64,000 bases of DNA from Glycomyces tenuis DSM 44171 (lineage in GTDB: Bacteria; Actinomycetota; Actinomycetes; Mycobacteriales; Micromonosporaceae). The translations under genes and the position numbers were made by a program. Shown here in pieces: positions 6,691-14,942 of this stretch. Location of the stretch: contig NZ_ATYW01000009.1 in NCBI RefSeq assembly GCF_000427885.1, forward strand, positions 60,580-124,579, read 5' to 3'. Each line of letters begins with the position of its first letter. Within the stretch, counting starts at the first letter, position 1. Below the pieces are notes generated by a model. It was not told the DNA's origin. It did not search any database and saw only the letters and a program-made list of their open reading frames with translations.

Positions 6691-9327
6691 TCACCTCCGC
6701 CGGACCAGGGACGCGCTGAAGACGAAGGCTCGCTTGAACGGTCTGGCGGCGAACCGGAGCAGGCGGCCGGTCCGGCTGTCCGGATCGGTGCCGATCGCTC
6801 CCGCCGAGGCGGAGGCGAGGAGGGCGGCCGCTCCGACGGCGAGCGCGACGGGCAGGGCCCAGGTGGCCCAGCCGGCGCCGATGGCCTCGGTGGATCCGGC
6901 CTGTGCGAACTCGTCGCCGGTGTAGGCCGGGCCCTGGGCGTCCTCGTCGGCGGGCGGCTGCTCGCCGCCGGCGGGGACCTCGCCTCCGGTGCCTCCCGGC
7001 GGGACGTCGCCGTTGCCGCCGCCGGTCGTGCCGTCGCCGCCCGGCGGGGTCAGCTCGCCGGGGTCGTCGATCGGCGGCAGGACCACCTCGGTGCCGTCCT
7101 GCTCCCGGACGGCCTGCGCGGCGGCCAGGGTCTGCTGGGCGAGTTCGGGCGGCAGCGCCAGGTAGCCGGGCGGGAGCCAGCCTTGGGCGAGGCCGTAGAC
7201 CTGCCCCGGCCCGGCGGCGTATTCGAGGAGGTTCGCGTAGCCGTCGGCAGTGGTCTCGTCGAGTCCGGTGGTGGGCGCCGCCCCGTAGACGAGCATGGTG
7301 CCCGGGTAGCCGCCGGTCTGGGCGAGTTCGTCGTAGTCGAGCTGGATGGTGCCGCTCGTGTCGTCGAGCGTCCCGGACTGGACGGCCCGGAACATCGCCG
7401 TCTCGGTGGGCGAGGCGAAGACCGGCGCGCCGTCGGCGGCGGTGCCGCCGGTGGACAGGTTCGCCAGTGGCAGGCGGTACCGCTCCGCGGTGGCGAGGTC
7501 GACCAGGCCGATGATGCTGCGTTTGCCGACGACCTGCGGAGCAGAGCGATCGGAGAAGGCGCTGCTGCCCACCTCATCGACGGCGGTCTCTTGGAGCGGA
7601 TGCGCGTTGACGATCGTGCGGGCCCCGATCTCGCGGAGGTTGGTGCTGCTCTGCGCGAGCAGGTCGTGGAGGATCTCGCCGACATAGGGGCAACTGCCGA
7701 CGCTCGGGCCGGCATCGCCGCAGCGGAGTCCGACGGGGTCGTACGGCTGCGGGACCGCGGGGTCGTCGGGGGCGATGCTCCAGTCGTCACGCCATTCGAA
7801 CGCCTCGACCGGCAGTTGCCAGTCGGTGAAGACCGGGTTCACCCGCATGCCCCATGGGTCCTTCTCACCGGCGAGGAACGCCGCCGCGTCCGGGTCGGCC
7901 AGGATCCAGCGGGTGACCGCCTCGGGGACGTCGCCGACGCCGGAGGGGAGGACGAGCGTCGCCATCGGGGCGCCGTCGTCGCCGTCGACGCCGTGCCCGG
8001 CGTCGAGGTCGATGTGCGGGTTGAGTTCCTGGAACTCGTCGTCCGCCAGGAGGTCCGTCGGCTGGTTCGGCAGGAAGTCGCAGAGCCAGCGCTGGCCGTC
8101 ATTGCAGAAATTCCCGCGGTAGCTCTGGGTGAGCAGCTTGGCGACGAGTCGGGCGTTCAGGTTCATCTCGGTGACCTGTTTGCTCTCGGCGTCGTCGATC
8201 ATGAAGGCGATCCCGAATCCCGATACGGCCATCGGGGCGTGCACGGTGGGCCGGTCGGCCCCTTCCACCGGGCGGCTGCCCAAGGTGAAGTCGTGGCCGC
8301 CGCCCAGGTACTGCGCGCGGGCCAGGCTCTCGCCACTGGGCGAGTACGCGACCGGCGTGCCGTTCTCGGCGCCGCACATGGCCGGGATCCAGCTGTACAT
8401 CGCCTCGGCGGCCAGCTCGCTGCCGGCGGTGGGGAGGCGTTCGGCATCGGTGAGCTCGCAGTAGCCCTCTTCGGGCGCGAAGGTGAGCGGGAAGACCACC
8501 CGGTTGCGCCAGTTGGAGCCCGACAGTGCCACATCGAGGTTGCGGCTCCTGGCGAGGTTGGTGTTGGTCGGGGCCTCGATGCAGGTCAGGCGTTCGGAGG
8601 GAGAGAGGGTCTGGTCGCAGTCCATTTCGCGCACCGGGACCACGACCAGGGAGCACTCGGTCACCGGCTCGCCTTGGGCGGGGCTGCGCCCGCAGCCGAG
8701 CGAGATGGGGCTCTCGTCGCCGGTGCGGACCTGGAAGTCCATCGCGCCGGTGCCGTCCTGGGCCGTCATGGCGACCTGGTTCGCCTTCCCGAAGGTGCGC
8801 CAGTCGTCGGGGTAGTCCTGGCTGCCGGGGAAGATCTCGTAGCTCCGGCCGTAGACGTCGACGAACGGCACGTTCAGCGAGAGCGGTTCCGGAGCGGCCT
8901 GGGGCTCGGCCAGGTCGAGTTTCGGGGGTATCCTCCGCTCCTCGGTCATGCACTGCTCGCGCACCGGTGCCTCACCCGCGGCGTGGTGGCATTGGAACAC
9001 GACGACCGGGAAGTGCAGGTCGTTCACGCGGTTGCCGAGGCCCACCGGCACGTCCTGCGAGGCGGTGGAGGGCAGGAAGCCGGACCATTCGATCCGCACC
9101 GCCTCGTTGCGCAGGTCCTCGGTCTTGCTGACGCTCACTCGGCCGGTGCCGCCGTCGGCAAAGTCGATCTGCCGGCTCTCACCGCCGGTCTCCTGGGCGG
9201 CGGACGGTTCGGGTGCGGGTATCGGCAGCACCGTGACGGCGGTGACCGCCGCAGTGAGCGCGAGCGCGGCAGTCAGAGCGCGACCGAGGCGCGCCCGCGG
9301 CCCTCGTCGCAATGTCGGGAATCGCAT
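6691..9327 (-). CDS. Large secreted, C-terminally anchored PstS-like protein
   Basis: The 878-residue protein has an N-terminal signal peptide (to about residue 45), about 690 residues of extracellular sequence rich in paired cysteines, a Gly/Pro-rich linker (about 755-795), a membrane segment near 820-845 and a basic tail. The middle (AVSGFGIAFMIDDAESKQVT, then NARLVAKLLTQSYRGNF) resembles a divergent phosphate-binding-protein (PstS) fold. PAYTG at about residue 800, followed by the hydrophobic stretch and Arg/Lys residues, looks like a degenerate LAXTG cell-wall sorting signal. The gene lies 15 bases after pstS and next to the sortase-like gene. A role as an accessory binding or surface component is inferred; the ligand is not known. 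Confidence 0.6.
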   Translation of the reverse strand: MRFPTLRRGPRARLGRALTAALALTAAVTAVTVLPIPAPEPSAAQETGGESRQIDFADGGTGRVSVSKTEDLRNEAVRIEWSGFLPSTASQDVPVGLGNRVNDLHFPVVVFQCHHAAGEAPVREQCMTEERRIPPKLDLAEPQAAPEPLSLNVPFVDVYGRSYEIFPGSQDYPDDWRTFGKANQVAMTAQDGTGAMDFQVRTGDESPISLGCGRSPAQGEPVTECSLVVVPVREMDCDQTLSPSERLTCIEAPTNTNLARSRNLDVALSGSNWRNRVVFPLTFAPEEGYCELTDAERLPTAGSELAAEAMYSWIPAMCGAENGTPVAYSPSGESLARAQYLGGGHDFTLGSRPVEGADRPTVHAPMAVSGFGIAFMIDDAESKQVTEMNLNARLVAKLLTQSYRGNFCNDGQRWLCDFLPNQPTDLLADDEFQELNPHIDLDAGHGVDGDDGAPMATLVLPSGVGDVPEAVTRWILADPDAAAFLAGEKDPWGMRVNPVFTDWQLPVEAFEWRDDWSIAPDDPAVPQPYDPVGLRCGDAGPSVGSCPYVGEILHDLLAQSSTNLREIGARTIVNAHPLQETAVDEVGSSAFSDRSAPQVVGKRSIIGLVDLATAERYRLPLANLSTGGTAADGAPVFASPTETAMFRAVQSGTLDDTSGTIQLDYDELAQTGGYPGTMLVYGAAPTTGLDETTADGYANLLEYAAGPGQVYGLAQGWLPPGYLALPPELAQQTLAAAQAVREQDGTEVVLPPIDDPGELTPPGGDGTTGGGNGDVPPGGTGGEVPAGGEQPPADEDAQGPAYTGDEFAQAGSTEAIGAGWATWALPVALAVGAAALLASASAGAIGTDPDSRTGRLLRFAARPFKRAFVFSASLVRRR

Positions 9328-9342
9328 TGGGATCAGCCTCCG

Positions 9343-10995
9343 TCAGCCGGTTTCGGTCGATGGTCGGGACGCCCGCCGAGCGGCGCGGCCGGTCAGGTAT
9401 CGGGCCGCGAGCGTGGGGACGATGAGGATGGCCAGCAGTTGCACGGCGGCCAGGACCGCCGCCGACATCGGCAGCGCCTCGGCTTCGGCGGAGGCGAGGT
9501 CGGCGCCGCCGAGGCCGCCGTCGCCTTCGCCGCCGCTGCCGATGGGCAGGCCGGTCTCCGGGTCGATCAGGGCGCCGTCTTCGCCGGTGGCGCCCGCGGT
9601 CGTGCCATCGGTGCCGTCGGCGCCGTCGGCTCCAGCGCCGGTGCCGTCGGTGCCGCCCCCGGTCCCGTCCGTGCCGGTGTCGTCGCCGCCCGAACCGCCG
9701 CCACCGCCGGATTCGTCACCGCACGGCCCTTGCCCCTGGCGGTCGCATTCGGGGATCTCGGGGGCGATCTCGGCCAAGAGGTTGCGGTCCGGGTCGCTGC
9801 CGTCGAAGGTCGGGTTGTTGCACTTGGCGGGGTCGGTGAGTTCCTCGCCCTCGTTGCCGGGGATGCGGTGGACCTGCTCGAAGCCGGCCTCCACCAGGTT
9901 CAGCGGCAGCGGCGAGTATCCCAATGGTCCGGCGCGGCGCTGCCCCTCGCATAGGAAGTAGAAGGCGAATCTGCTGAGCGCCCGTCCCTTGTCCTCGTTC
10001 ATGCCCTCGCTCGTGTCGGTCGGGAGGATCATGTACGAATAGGACGAGAGCGGGTAGGCGCGCTGGTCGGAGTGGTTGTAGACGCCTTCGAGCTTCTGCG
10101 TCAGGTACACCGCGGGGTCGGTGTTCGCGGTCTCGATCTCGGCCTCGGTCAGCGCCACCGCCACGTTGTACTGCGTCGGATGGACGTAGTACCCGGCGTC
10201 GTTGAGCACCTTGGCCACCGGCCAGTCCCGCTCCAGCGCGTACGAGTACTCGACGAAGCCGATGGCGCCGTCGCCGTAGGAGGCGCTGACGTAGCGCTGG
10301 ATGCCGTCCGATCCGCTCTGGGCCACGAACTCGTTGCCGGGGTTGGGGTAGTACGAGGTCAGGCCCGAGCGTCCGAAGAACGGCCGCCAGATGTCGGGGT
10401 ACTGGCTGTCCAGATAGGTGGTGAACTGGGCGGTGGTGCCCGAGCCGTCGGAGCGGACCACCGGGATGATGTCCTTGTCGGGCATCTCCACGCCGTTGTT
10501 GTCCTCGGTGATCGCCGGATCGTTCCACTTGGTGATCTGGCCGGTGAAGATCTTCGCGATGGTCTCGCCCGAGAGCCGCAGGCCCTCGTACGGCTCGCCG
10601 CGGACCTGGATGTTGTACATGAACGCGGTGCCGCCGGCGACGATCGGCATGTACCCGAAGCCGCGTTCGGGGATGCCGTCGCTTTCGCCGCGCTCGTCCC
10701 TGCCGCCCTGGTAGGGGATCTCGGTGACGCCGAAGTCGGTCTGGCCGCTTCTGAAGTCGGCCCGGCCGCGGGTGGAGCCGACCGGGTTGAAGTTGACGGT
10801 GATGCCGTTCGAGGCGATGTCGCCGATCCAGGTGTTGAGCGCGTTGAAGCTCCAGGTCGAACCGGAGCCGTTGATCGGCGGCAGCCGCTGGGCGCTGGCG
10901 GAGCCGGCGGCGCCGAACACCATCACCAGCACCGCGGTCACCGTGAGCGCCAGCAGCCTGGAGAGCCGGCCGCGGTGTGTCCTTGCGAGCGTCAT
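9343..10995 (-). CDS. pstS: Phosphate-binding protein PstS, membrane-anchored form
   Basis: The 550-residue protein has a signal peptide (LLALTVTAVLVMVFGAAGSA) and a PstS domain of about 360 residues. Binding-loop hallmarks are visible: NGSGSTW near the N-terminus, VNFNPVGSTRGRADF, VVRSDGSGTTAQF and GDGAIGFVEYSYA. Unlike usual actinobacterial PstS it has no lipobox. Instead it carries a Gly/Asp/Thr-rich linker (about 430-500), then a membrane segment (about 515-535) and a basic tail. Its start overlaps the pstA stop by four bases (ATGA), so the two are translationally coupled. It should capture phosphate for PstCA. Confidence 0.85.
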   Translation of the reverse strand: MTLARTHRGRLSRLLALTVTAVLVMVFGAAGSASAQRLPPINGSGSTWSFNALNTWIGDIASNGITVNFNPVGSTRGRADFRSGQTDFGVTEIPYQGGRDERGESDGIPERGFGYMPIVAGGTAFMYNIQVRGEPYEGLRLSGETIAKIFTGQITKWNDPAITEDNNGVEMPDKDIIPVVRSDGSGTTAQFTTYLDSQYPDIWRPFFGRSGLTSYYPNPGNEFVAQSGSDGIQRYVSASYGDGAIGFVEYSYALERDWPVAKVLNDAGYYVHPTQYNVAVALTEAEIETANTDPAVYLTQKLEGVYNHSDQRAYPLSSYSYMILPTDTSEGMNEDKGRALSRFAFYFLCEGQRRAGPLGYSPLPLNLVEAGFEQVHRIPGNEGEELTDPAKCNNPTFDGSDPDRNLLAEIAPEIPECDRQGQGPCGDESGGGGGSGGDDTGTDGTGGGTDGTGAGADGADGTDGTTAGATGEDGALIDPETGLPIGSGGEGDGGLGGADLASAEAEALPMSAAVLAAVQLLAILIVPTLAARYLTGRAARRASRPSTETG

Positions 10996-12131
10996 GAGCG
11001 TCTTCCTCCGCGGTGGGTCGCGATGATGCGGGAGATGACGAAGAGGATCAGCACGATGGTCAGCAGGACCGAGGCGGCGCCGAAGGCGCGCACCACCATC
11101 TCCTCTTCGGGGAGCCGGGCGTTGTTGTAGATGAACGGCGGCAGTGAAGTCTGCCAGCCCGAGAGCGGGTTGGCGTTCAGGAAGTTCGTGTAGCCGGCGG
11201 TCAGCACCACCGGTGAGGTCTCGCCGACGCCGCGCGCCACGCCGATGATGAGCGCGGTGGCGAGGGCCGGCCTGGCGGTCGGGAGGACCACGTGCCATAC
11301 CGTGCGCCATTGGGAGGCGCCGAGGGCGAGGCTGGCCTCCCGGAGCCCGCCGGGGACCAGCCGCAGGCCCACGTCGGCGGCGCGGGTGATGATCGGCAGC
11401 ATCATCACCGACAGCGCCAGGCTGGCGGCGAGGCCGCTCTGCTCCACGCCGAGGGCCAGGATCAGGGCGACGAGGATGAACAGGCCCGCCGCGATCGACG
11501 GCAGCGCGGTCATCGCCTCGACGATGGTGCGCACGATGCGGGAGAGGCGGCCGCGTACCTCGCTGAGGAACACGGCGCAGGCCACGCCGAGCGGGAGCGT
11601 GAAGGCGATGGACAGGCCCATCATCTCCAGGGTGCCGACGATGGCGTGGCGGATGCCGCCCTGGGAGAGGTCGGTCGAGTCGTCGAAGACGAGGTCCTCG
11701 GTGTAGAAGTTGGCGTGGACCAGCGCCTCTCCGCCGCGCCAGAAGGTGTAGGCGATGACCGTGACCAGGGCGGCGGCGACCACGACCGCCGCCGAGCGGA
11801 CCACCGCGGCGGCGATGCGGTCGACGAGGACGACGCGGCCGTGCCGTTGCACGGTGACCAGCGCGTACAGCAGCAGGAACGCGATCCACCAGCACAGGAC
11901 GAAACCCAGGAGGCCCTCGGTGGGCAGCACCCGATGGTAGAGGATCCACACCAGGCCGAGCGAGCCGGCGGCGCTGCCGACCTGGGCGATCCGGTCGTCG
12001 GCGTCGGCCGAGCGGATCCGCCTGGGCGCGTCGGCCTCCTCGACGGCCGGCTCGTCCGGGTCCGGTTCGGTCGCTTGCGCTTCGGGCGGTTCGGTGTCCG
12101 CCCCGGTCTCCTTGGTGGCGACAGTGGTCAT
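10992..12131 (-). CDS. pstA: Phosphate ABC transporter permease PstA
   Basis: The 379-residue inner-membrane permease starts with a cytoplasmic acidic, Pro/Glu-rich tail (about residues 1-50), then extra hydrophobic segments, then the canonical six-helix PstA core. The coupling-loop motif that contacts PstB is LREASLALGASQWRTVWHVV, followed by LPTARPALATALIIGVARG and GETSPVVLTAG. With 379 residues it is longer than E. coli PstA (about 296) because of the N-terminal addition. It lies 8 bases after pstC and overlaps pstS by four bases. The start is ATG at 12131. Confidence 0.93.
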   Translation of the reverse strand: MTTVATKETGADTEPPEAQATEPDPDEPAVEEADAPRRIRSADADDRIAQVGSAAGSLGLVWILYHRVLPTEGLLGFVLCWWIAFLLLYALVTVQRHGRVVLVDRIAAAVVRSAAVVVAAALVTVIAYTFWRGGEALVHANFYTEDLVFDDSTDLSQGGIRHAIVGTLEMMGLSIAFTLPLGVACAVFLSEVRGRLSRIVRTIVEAMTALPSIAAGLFILVALILALGVEQSGLAASLALSVMMLPIITRAADVGLRLVPGGLREASLALGASQWRTVWHVVLPTARPALATALIIGVARGVGETSPVVLTAGYTNFLNANPLSGWQTSLPPFIYNNARLPEEEMVVRAFGAASVLLTIVLILFVISRIIATHRGGRRS

Positions 12132-12139
12132 GGGCTCCC

Positions 12140-13162
12140 TCAGATCTCGGTGGCCGCACCGCTGCGGCTGCGCGACACCACTGCCGCGGCGATGGTGTTC
12201 ACGATCAGGGTGAAGACGAACAGGACGAGGCCCGCGAACATGAGCGCGGACAGCTGGAGCGGGGACGATTCGCCGAAGCGCAGGATGATCTGGGAGGCGA
12301 TGGTGATCGTCCCGTTCTCGAGGATGCGGAGCTTGACGTCGAAGGCGGGGACGATGATGAGCGCGATCGCGATCGTCTCGCCGAGGGCGCGTCCGAGTCC
12401 GAGCATGGTGCCGCCGACGATGCCGCTGCGGCCGAACGGCAGCACCACCGATCTGATGACGCCCCAGCGGGTGCCGCCGAGCGCCAGCGCCGCCTCCCGT
12501 TCGCCGGCGGGCGCCTGCGAGAACACCTCGCGCATGACGGCCGCGCAGACCGGCATGACCATGAGCGCGACGGCCACGCCGGCGATGAACGCCGAGGAGG
12601 TGTACTGGTGGGCGGTGTTGTTCCAGTTGGTGGTGTCGGGGTCGGCGCCTGGCACGTCCAGGATCGCGATCCAGCCGAAGAAGTCGTGGATCCATCTGGC
12701 GATGTCGGCGAGGTAGGGCTGGAAGAGGATCAGGCCCACCAGGCCGTAGACGACACTCGGCACGGCGGCCATGAGGTCGACCAGGGCGATGAGCGTGCGC
12801 CGGGCCCGGAGCGGGGCGTACTCGGTGATGAACAGCGCGGTGGTCAGCGCGAACGGCACCGCGATCGCGATCGCCACCGCGGCCACGGTGACGGTGCCGA
12901 CCAGCAGCGACAGGACGCCGAGCTGGTTGGTCTCCAGGGCCCACCGGTGCTCGGTGAAGAAGCTCCAGCCGAACTCGTCGAAGGCGATGCCGGACTCGGA
13001 GAACATGAACACGCCGATCGAGGCCATGATGGCCAGGACGAGCAGGCCGACGGCGCGGGCGCCGCCGCGGAAGACGCGGTCGGCGACGGGGAGGCCGGGG
13101 TCGATCGCGCGGGGAGTGTCGACGTCGACGGTGGCGGTGCCGACGGGTTTCGCGTTGGTCAC
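12140..13162 (-). CDS. pstC: Phosphate ABC transporter permease PstC
   Basis: The 340-residue permease partners PstA. Typical PstC sequences are present: LLVGTVTVAAVAIAIAVPFA, LMAAVPSVVYGLVGL, REVFSQAPAGEREAALALGG (coupling loop) and GLGRALGETIAIALI. The product starts at GTG (13162), with AGAGG upstream; no better ATG gives the full first helix. A loop of about 40 residues (IAILDVPGADPDTTNWNNTA) between helices is longer than in E. coli. The operon order here is pstB, small gene, pstC, pstA, pstS. Confidence 0.93.
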   Translation of the reverse strand: MTNAKPVGTATVDVDTPRAIDPGLPVADRVFRGGARAVGLLVLAIMASIGVFMFSESGIAFDEFGWSFFTEHRWALETNQLGVLSLLVGTVTVAAVAIAIAVPFALTTALFITEYAPLRARRTLIALVDLMAAVPSVVYGLVGLILFQPYLADIARWIHDFFGWIAILDVPGADPDTTNWNNTAHQYTSSAFIAGVAVALMVMPVCAAVMREVFSQAPAGEREAALALGGTRWGVIRSVVLPFGRSGIVGGTMLGLGRALGETIAIALIIVPAFDVKLRILENGTITIASQIILRFGESSPLQLSALMFAGLVLFVFTLIVNTIAAAVVSRSRSGAATEI

Positions 13163-13216
13163 CGGAGTGCCTCTTCTCTGTTCGCTCGGGTGCCGATGCG
13201 CCGGCGCGGTGCGGTG

Positions 13217-13585
13217 CTATGCGCCTCGGCGCGGCGGGCGCGCGGCGGGCGCTTCGGCGAGGCCGGATTGGAAGTCGTCGGCCAGGTCGACGAAACGGTC
13301 GATGGCGCGCAGGCAGTCGATGCGGCGGGAGTACGGGGCCGCCGAGCGGGCGATGGCCTCGCCGCCGTCGTCGAGCGACCACGACCAGGTGCCGTCGTCC
13401 TCGTGCACCAGTCGGGGGCGCTTGACGAGGGCCACTTCGGCCACGCGCCGCATCTGCGCGGTGCATTCGGCCCGGGTGGCGCACTGGCAGCCGCCCGTCG
13501 CCATCGTGCGGTTGTTGCCGCTGAGGAGTCTCCAGAGGAACCCGCCACCGTTGGCGGGCCGTATGTCGAAGCGAACCATGGGCAT
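13217..13585 (-). CDS. Small DUF1508/YegP-like protein in the pst operon
   Basis: The 122-residue product has no signal peptide. Residues about 55-105 carry the DUF1508 (YegP) pattern, a short beta-beta-alpha fold: VHEDDGTWSWSLDDGGEAIA, then APYSRRIDCLRAIDRFVDLA. The N-terminal half contains GCQCATRAEC, a Cys-rich patch that might bind metal or form disulfides. It sits between pstB and pstC on the same strand (84 and 54 bases away), which suggests co-expression under phosphate control. No function has been shown for this arrangement that I know of. Start ATG at 13585; the ATG at 13579 is equally possible. Confidence 0.65.
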   Translation of the reverse strand: MPMVRFDIRPANGGGFLWRLLSGNNRTMATGGCQCATRAECTAQMRRVAEVALVKRPRLVHEDDGTWSWSLDDGGEAIARSAAPYSRRIDCLRAIDRFVDLADDFQSGLAEAPAARPPRRGA

Positions 13586-13669
13586 CTGCTTCTCGTGTGG
13601 CGGCCTCGGCGGCCTGCCCGGTCGGGGCGGGGTCGGGCCTTGTTCATGGGCATGGTCGCCATCCGTCCG

Positions 13670-14578
13670 CTAGCCGAATCGGCCGTGGATGTAGTCGGAG
13701 GTGCGCGGGTCGCTGGGGGAGCCGAACATAGTCTCGGTGTCGGCCTGCTCCACGACGGAGCCGGGGCTGCCCTCTTCGGCGAGGAAGAACGCGCAGTACT
13801 GCGAGACGCGGGCGGCCTGCTGCATGTTGTGGGTGACGATGACGATGGTGACCTCGTTGCGCAGTTCGGCGATGGTCTCCTCGATGCGGCGCGTGGAGGT
13901 GGGGTCGAGCGCCGAGCACGGCTCGTCCATCAGGAGCACGTCGGGCTGGACGGCGAGGGACCGCGCGATGCACAGCCGCTGCTGCTGTCCGCCCGAGAGC
14001 GAGGATCCGGGTTGGGAGAGGCGGTCCTTGACCTCGCGCCACAGTCCGGCCTTGGTCAGGCACCGCTCCACCAGTTCCTGCCGTTCGTCGCGGCGACGGC
14101 GGCCGCCGGTGAGCTTGAGTCCGGCGGTGACGTTCTCGTCGATCGACATGGCGGGGAACGGGTTGGGTTTCTGGAAGACCATGCCGATGCGGCGCCTGGT
14201 CTCGGTGACGCGCTGGCCGGGCGCGTAGATGTCGGTGCCGTCGAGGCGGACCTCGCCGGCGAGGGCGGCGCTCGGCACCAGTTCGTGCATCCGGTTGAGG
14301 ATGCGCAGGAATGTGGACTTGCCGCAGCCGGAGGGGCCGATCAGCGCGGTGACGCTGCCCGGCTCCATGGTGAGCGACACGCGTTCGAGGACCTTGTGGT
14401 CGCCGAACCAGGCGGAGACGCGGTCGGCCTCCAGCTTCGCGCCGAGCGCGTCTGGCGCCTCCGCCTTCGGTTGGACGGCGGTGACGTCGGGGACCTCGGG
14501 CAGGACCGCCGTCGCCGTGCCGGCGGCTGGCGCCGGGGACGGGTCGTCCGCGGTTCCGGAAGACTCATTCGAATGCAT
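13670..14578 (-). CDS. pstB: Phosphate ABC transporter ATPase PstB
   Basis: PstB powers PstCA. The 302-residue protein has an Ala/Pro-rich N-terminal extension of about 45 residues before the standard ABC domain. Walker A is GPSGCGKST, the Q-loop region is [11 protein letters not shown] (typical of PstB), the signature is [15 protein letters not shown], Walker B is [13 protein letters not shown] and the switch is [17 protein letters not shown]. The C-terminus [13 protein letters not shown] is diagnostic for PstB. Start ATG 14578 has AAAGGAAA about 11 bases upstream; ATG 14605 would add nine residues. It is the first gene of the minus-strand Pst operon and diverges from the second pstS-like gene. 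Confidence 0.95.
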   Translation of the reverse strand: MHSNESSGTADDPSPAPAAGTATAVLPEVPDVTAVQPKAEAPDALGAKLEADRVSAWFGDHKVLERVSLTMEPGSVTALIGPSGCGKSTFLRILNRMHELVPSAALAGEVRLDGTDIYAPGQRVTETRRRIGMVFQKPNPFPAMSIDENVTAGLKLTGGRRRRDERQELVERCLTKAGLWREVKDRLSQPGSSLSGGQQQRLCIARSLAVQPDVLLMDEPCSALDPTSTRRIEETIAELRNEVTIVIVTHNMQQAARVSQYCAFFLAEEGSPGSVVEQADTETMFGSPSDPRTSDYIHGRFG

Positions 14579-14942
14579 TGTGGGGGGTTTCCTTTGCGGG
14601 CTCATTGCATGATCACCACTCGCAATCCAAAGAGCACGGTATGTCCCGGGAGACACAAAGGAGTGAACGCGAAGTTCACTGGGCATGGCCTGTGATTTAC
14701 CCCATATGACATATACGGCAAAGGGGGCGAAGGCGTGTCAGGCGAGGGCTTCGGCGGCGTCTCGGCGGCGGCGGCGCGGCGATGAGCCGCCCACCTGGGG
14801 GCGCAACGGCTCCTTAACCATCCGGGCATGGCCAGTTGACGAACACTTGGCCGTCATGTGGTGGCAACCGAACCTGTGAGCGACGACGCTCGTAATTGCT
14901 TCGATGCGAAGCGTCAACCATGACAGGGATAAGGAGTCCCCC
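14579..14942. promoter_or_regulatory. Divergent promoter region of the Pst locus with candidate PhoP/other sites
   Basis: This 364-base gap separates pstB (minus) from the PstS-like gene (plus). It holds an inverted repeat GTGAAC-N5-GTTCAC at 14664-14680, whose GTTCAC half is the core of actinobacterial PHO boxes. It also holds ATATG-A-CATAT (14704-14714) in an AT-rich patch, a possible -35 TTGACG at 14836-14841, and GCTTCG-ATG-CGAAGC (about 14898-14912). A good Shine-Dalgarno (ataaggag) precedes 14943. PhoP control is inferred from gene content and the half-site; full direct-repeat PHO boxes were not found by eye. Confidence 0.5.

Noticed and set aside
9541..9720. Tandem repeats of GGT/GCC-type codons in the pstS linker
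   Set aside because: They encode a low-complexity Gly/Asp/Thr linker within a real gene and are not a separate repeat element.
6667..9954. Plus-strand open frame of 1095 codons across the anchored proteins
   Set aside because: Antisense of three real genes with signal peptides, low-complexity sequence, and no recognised domain.
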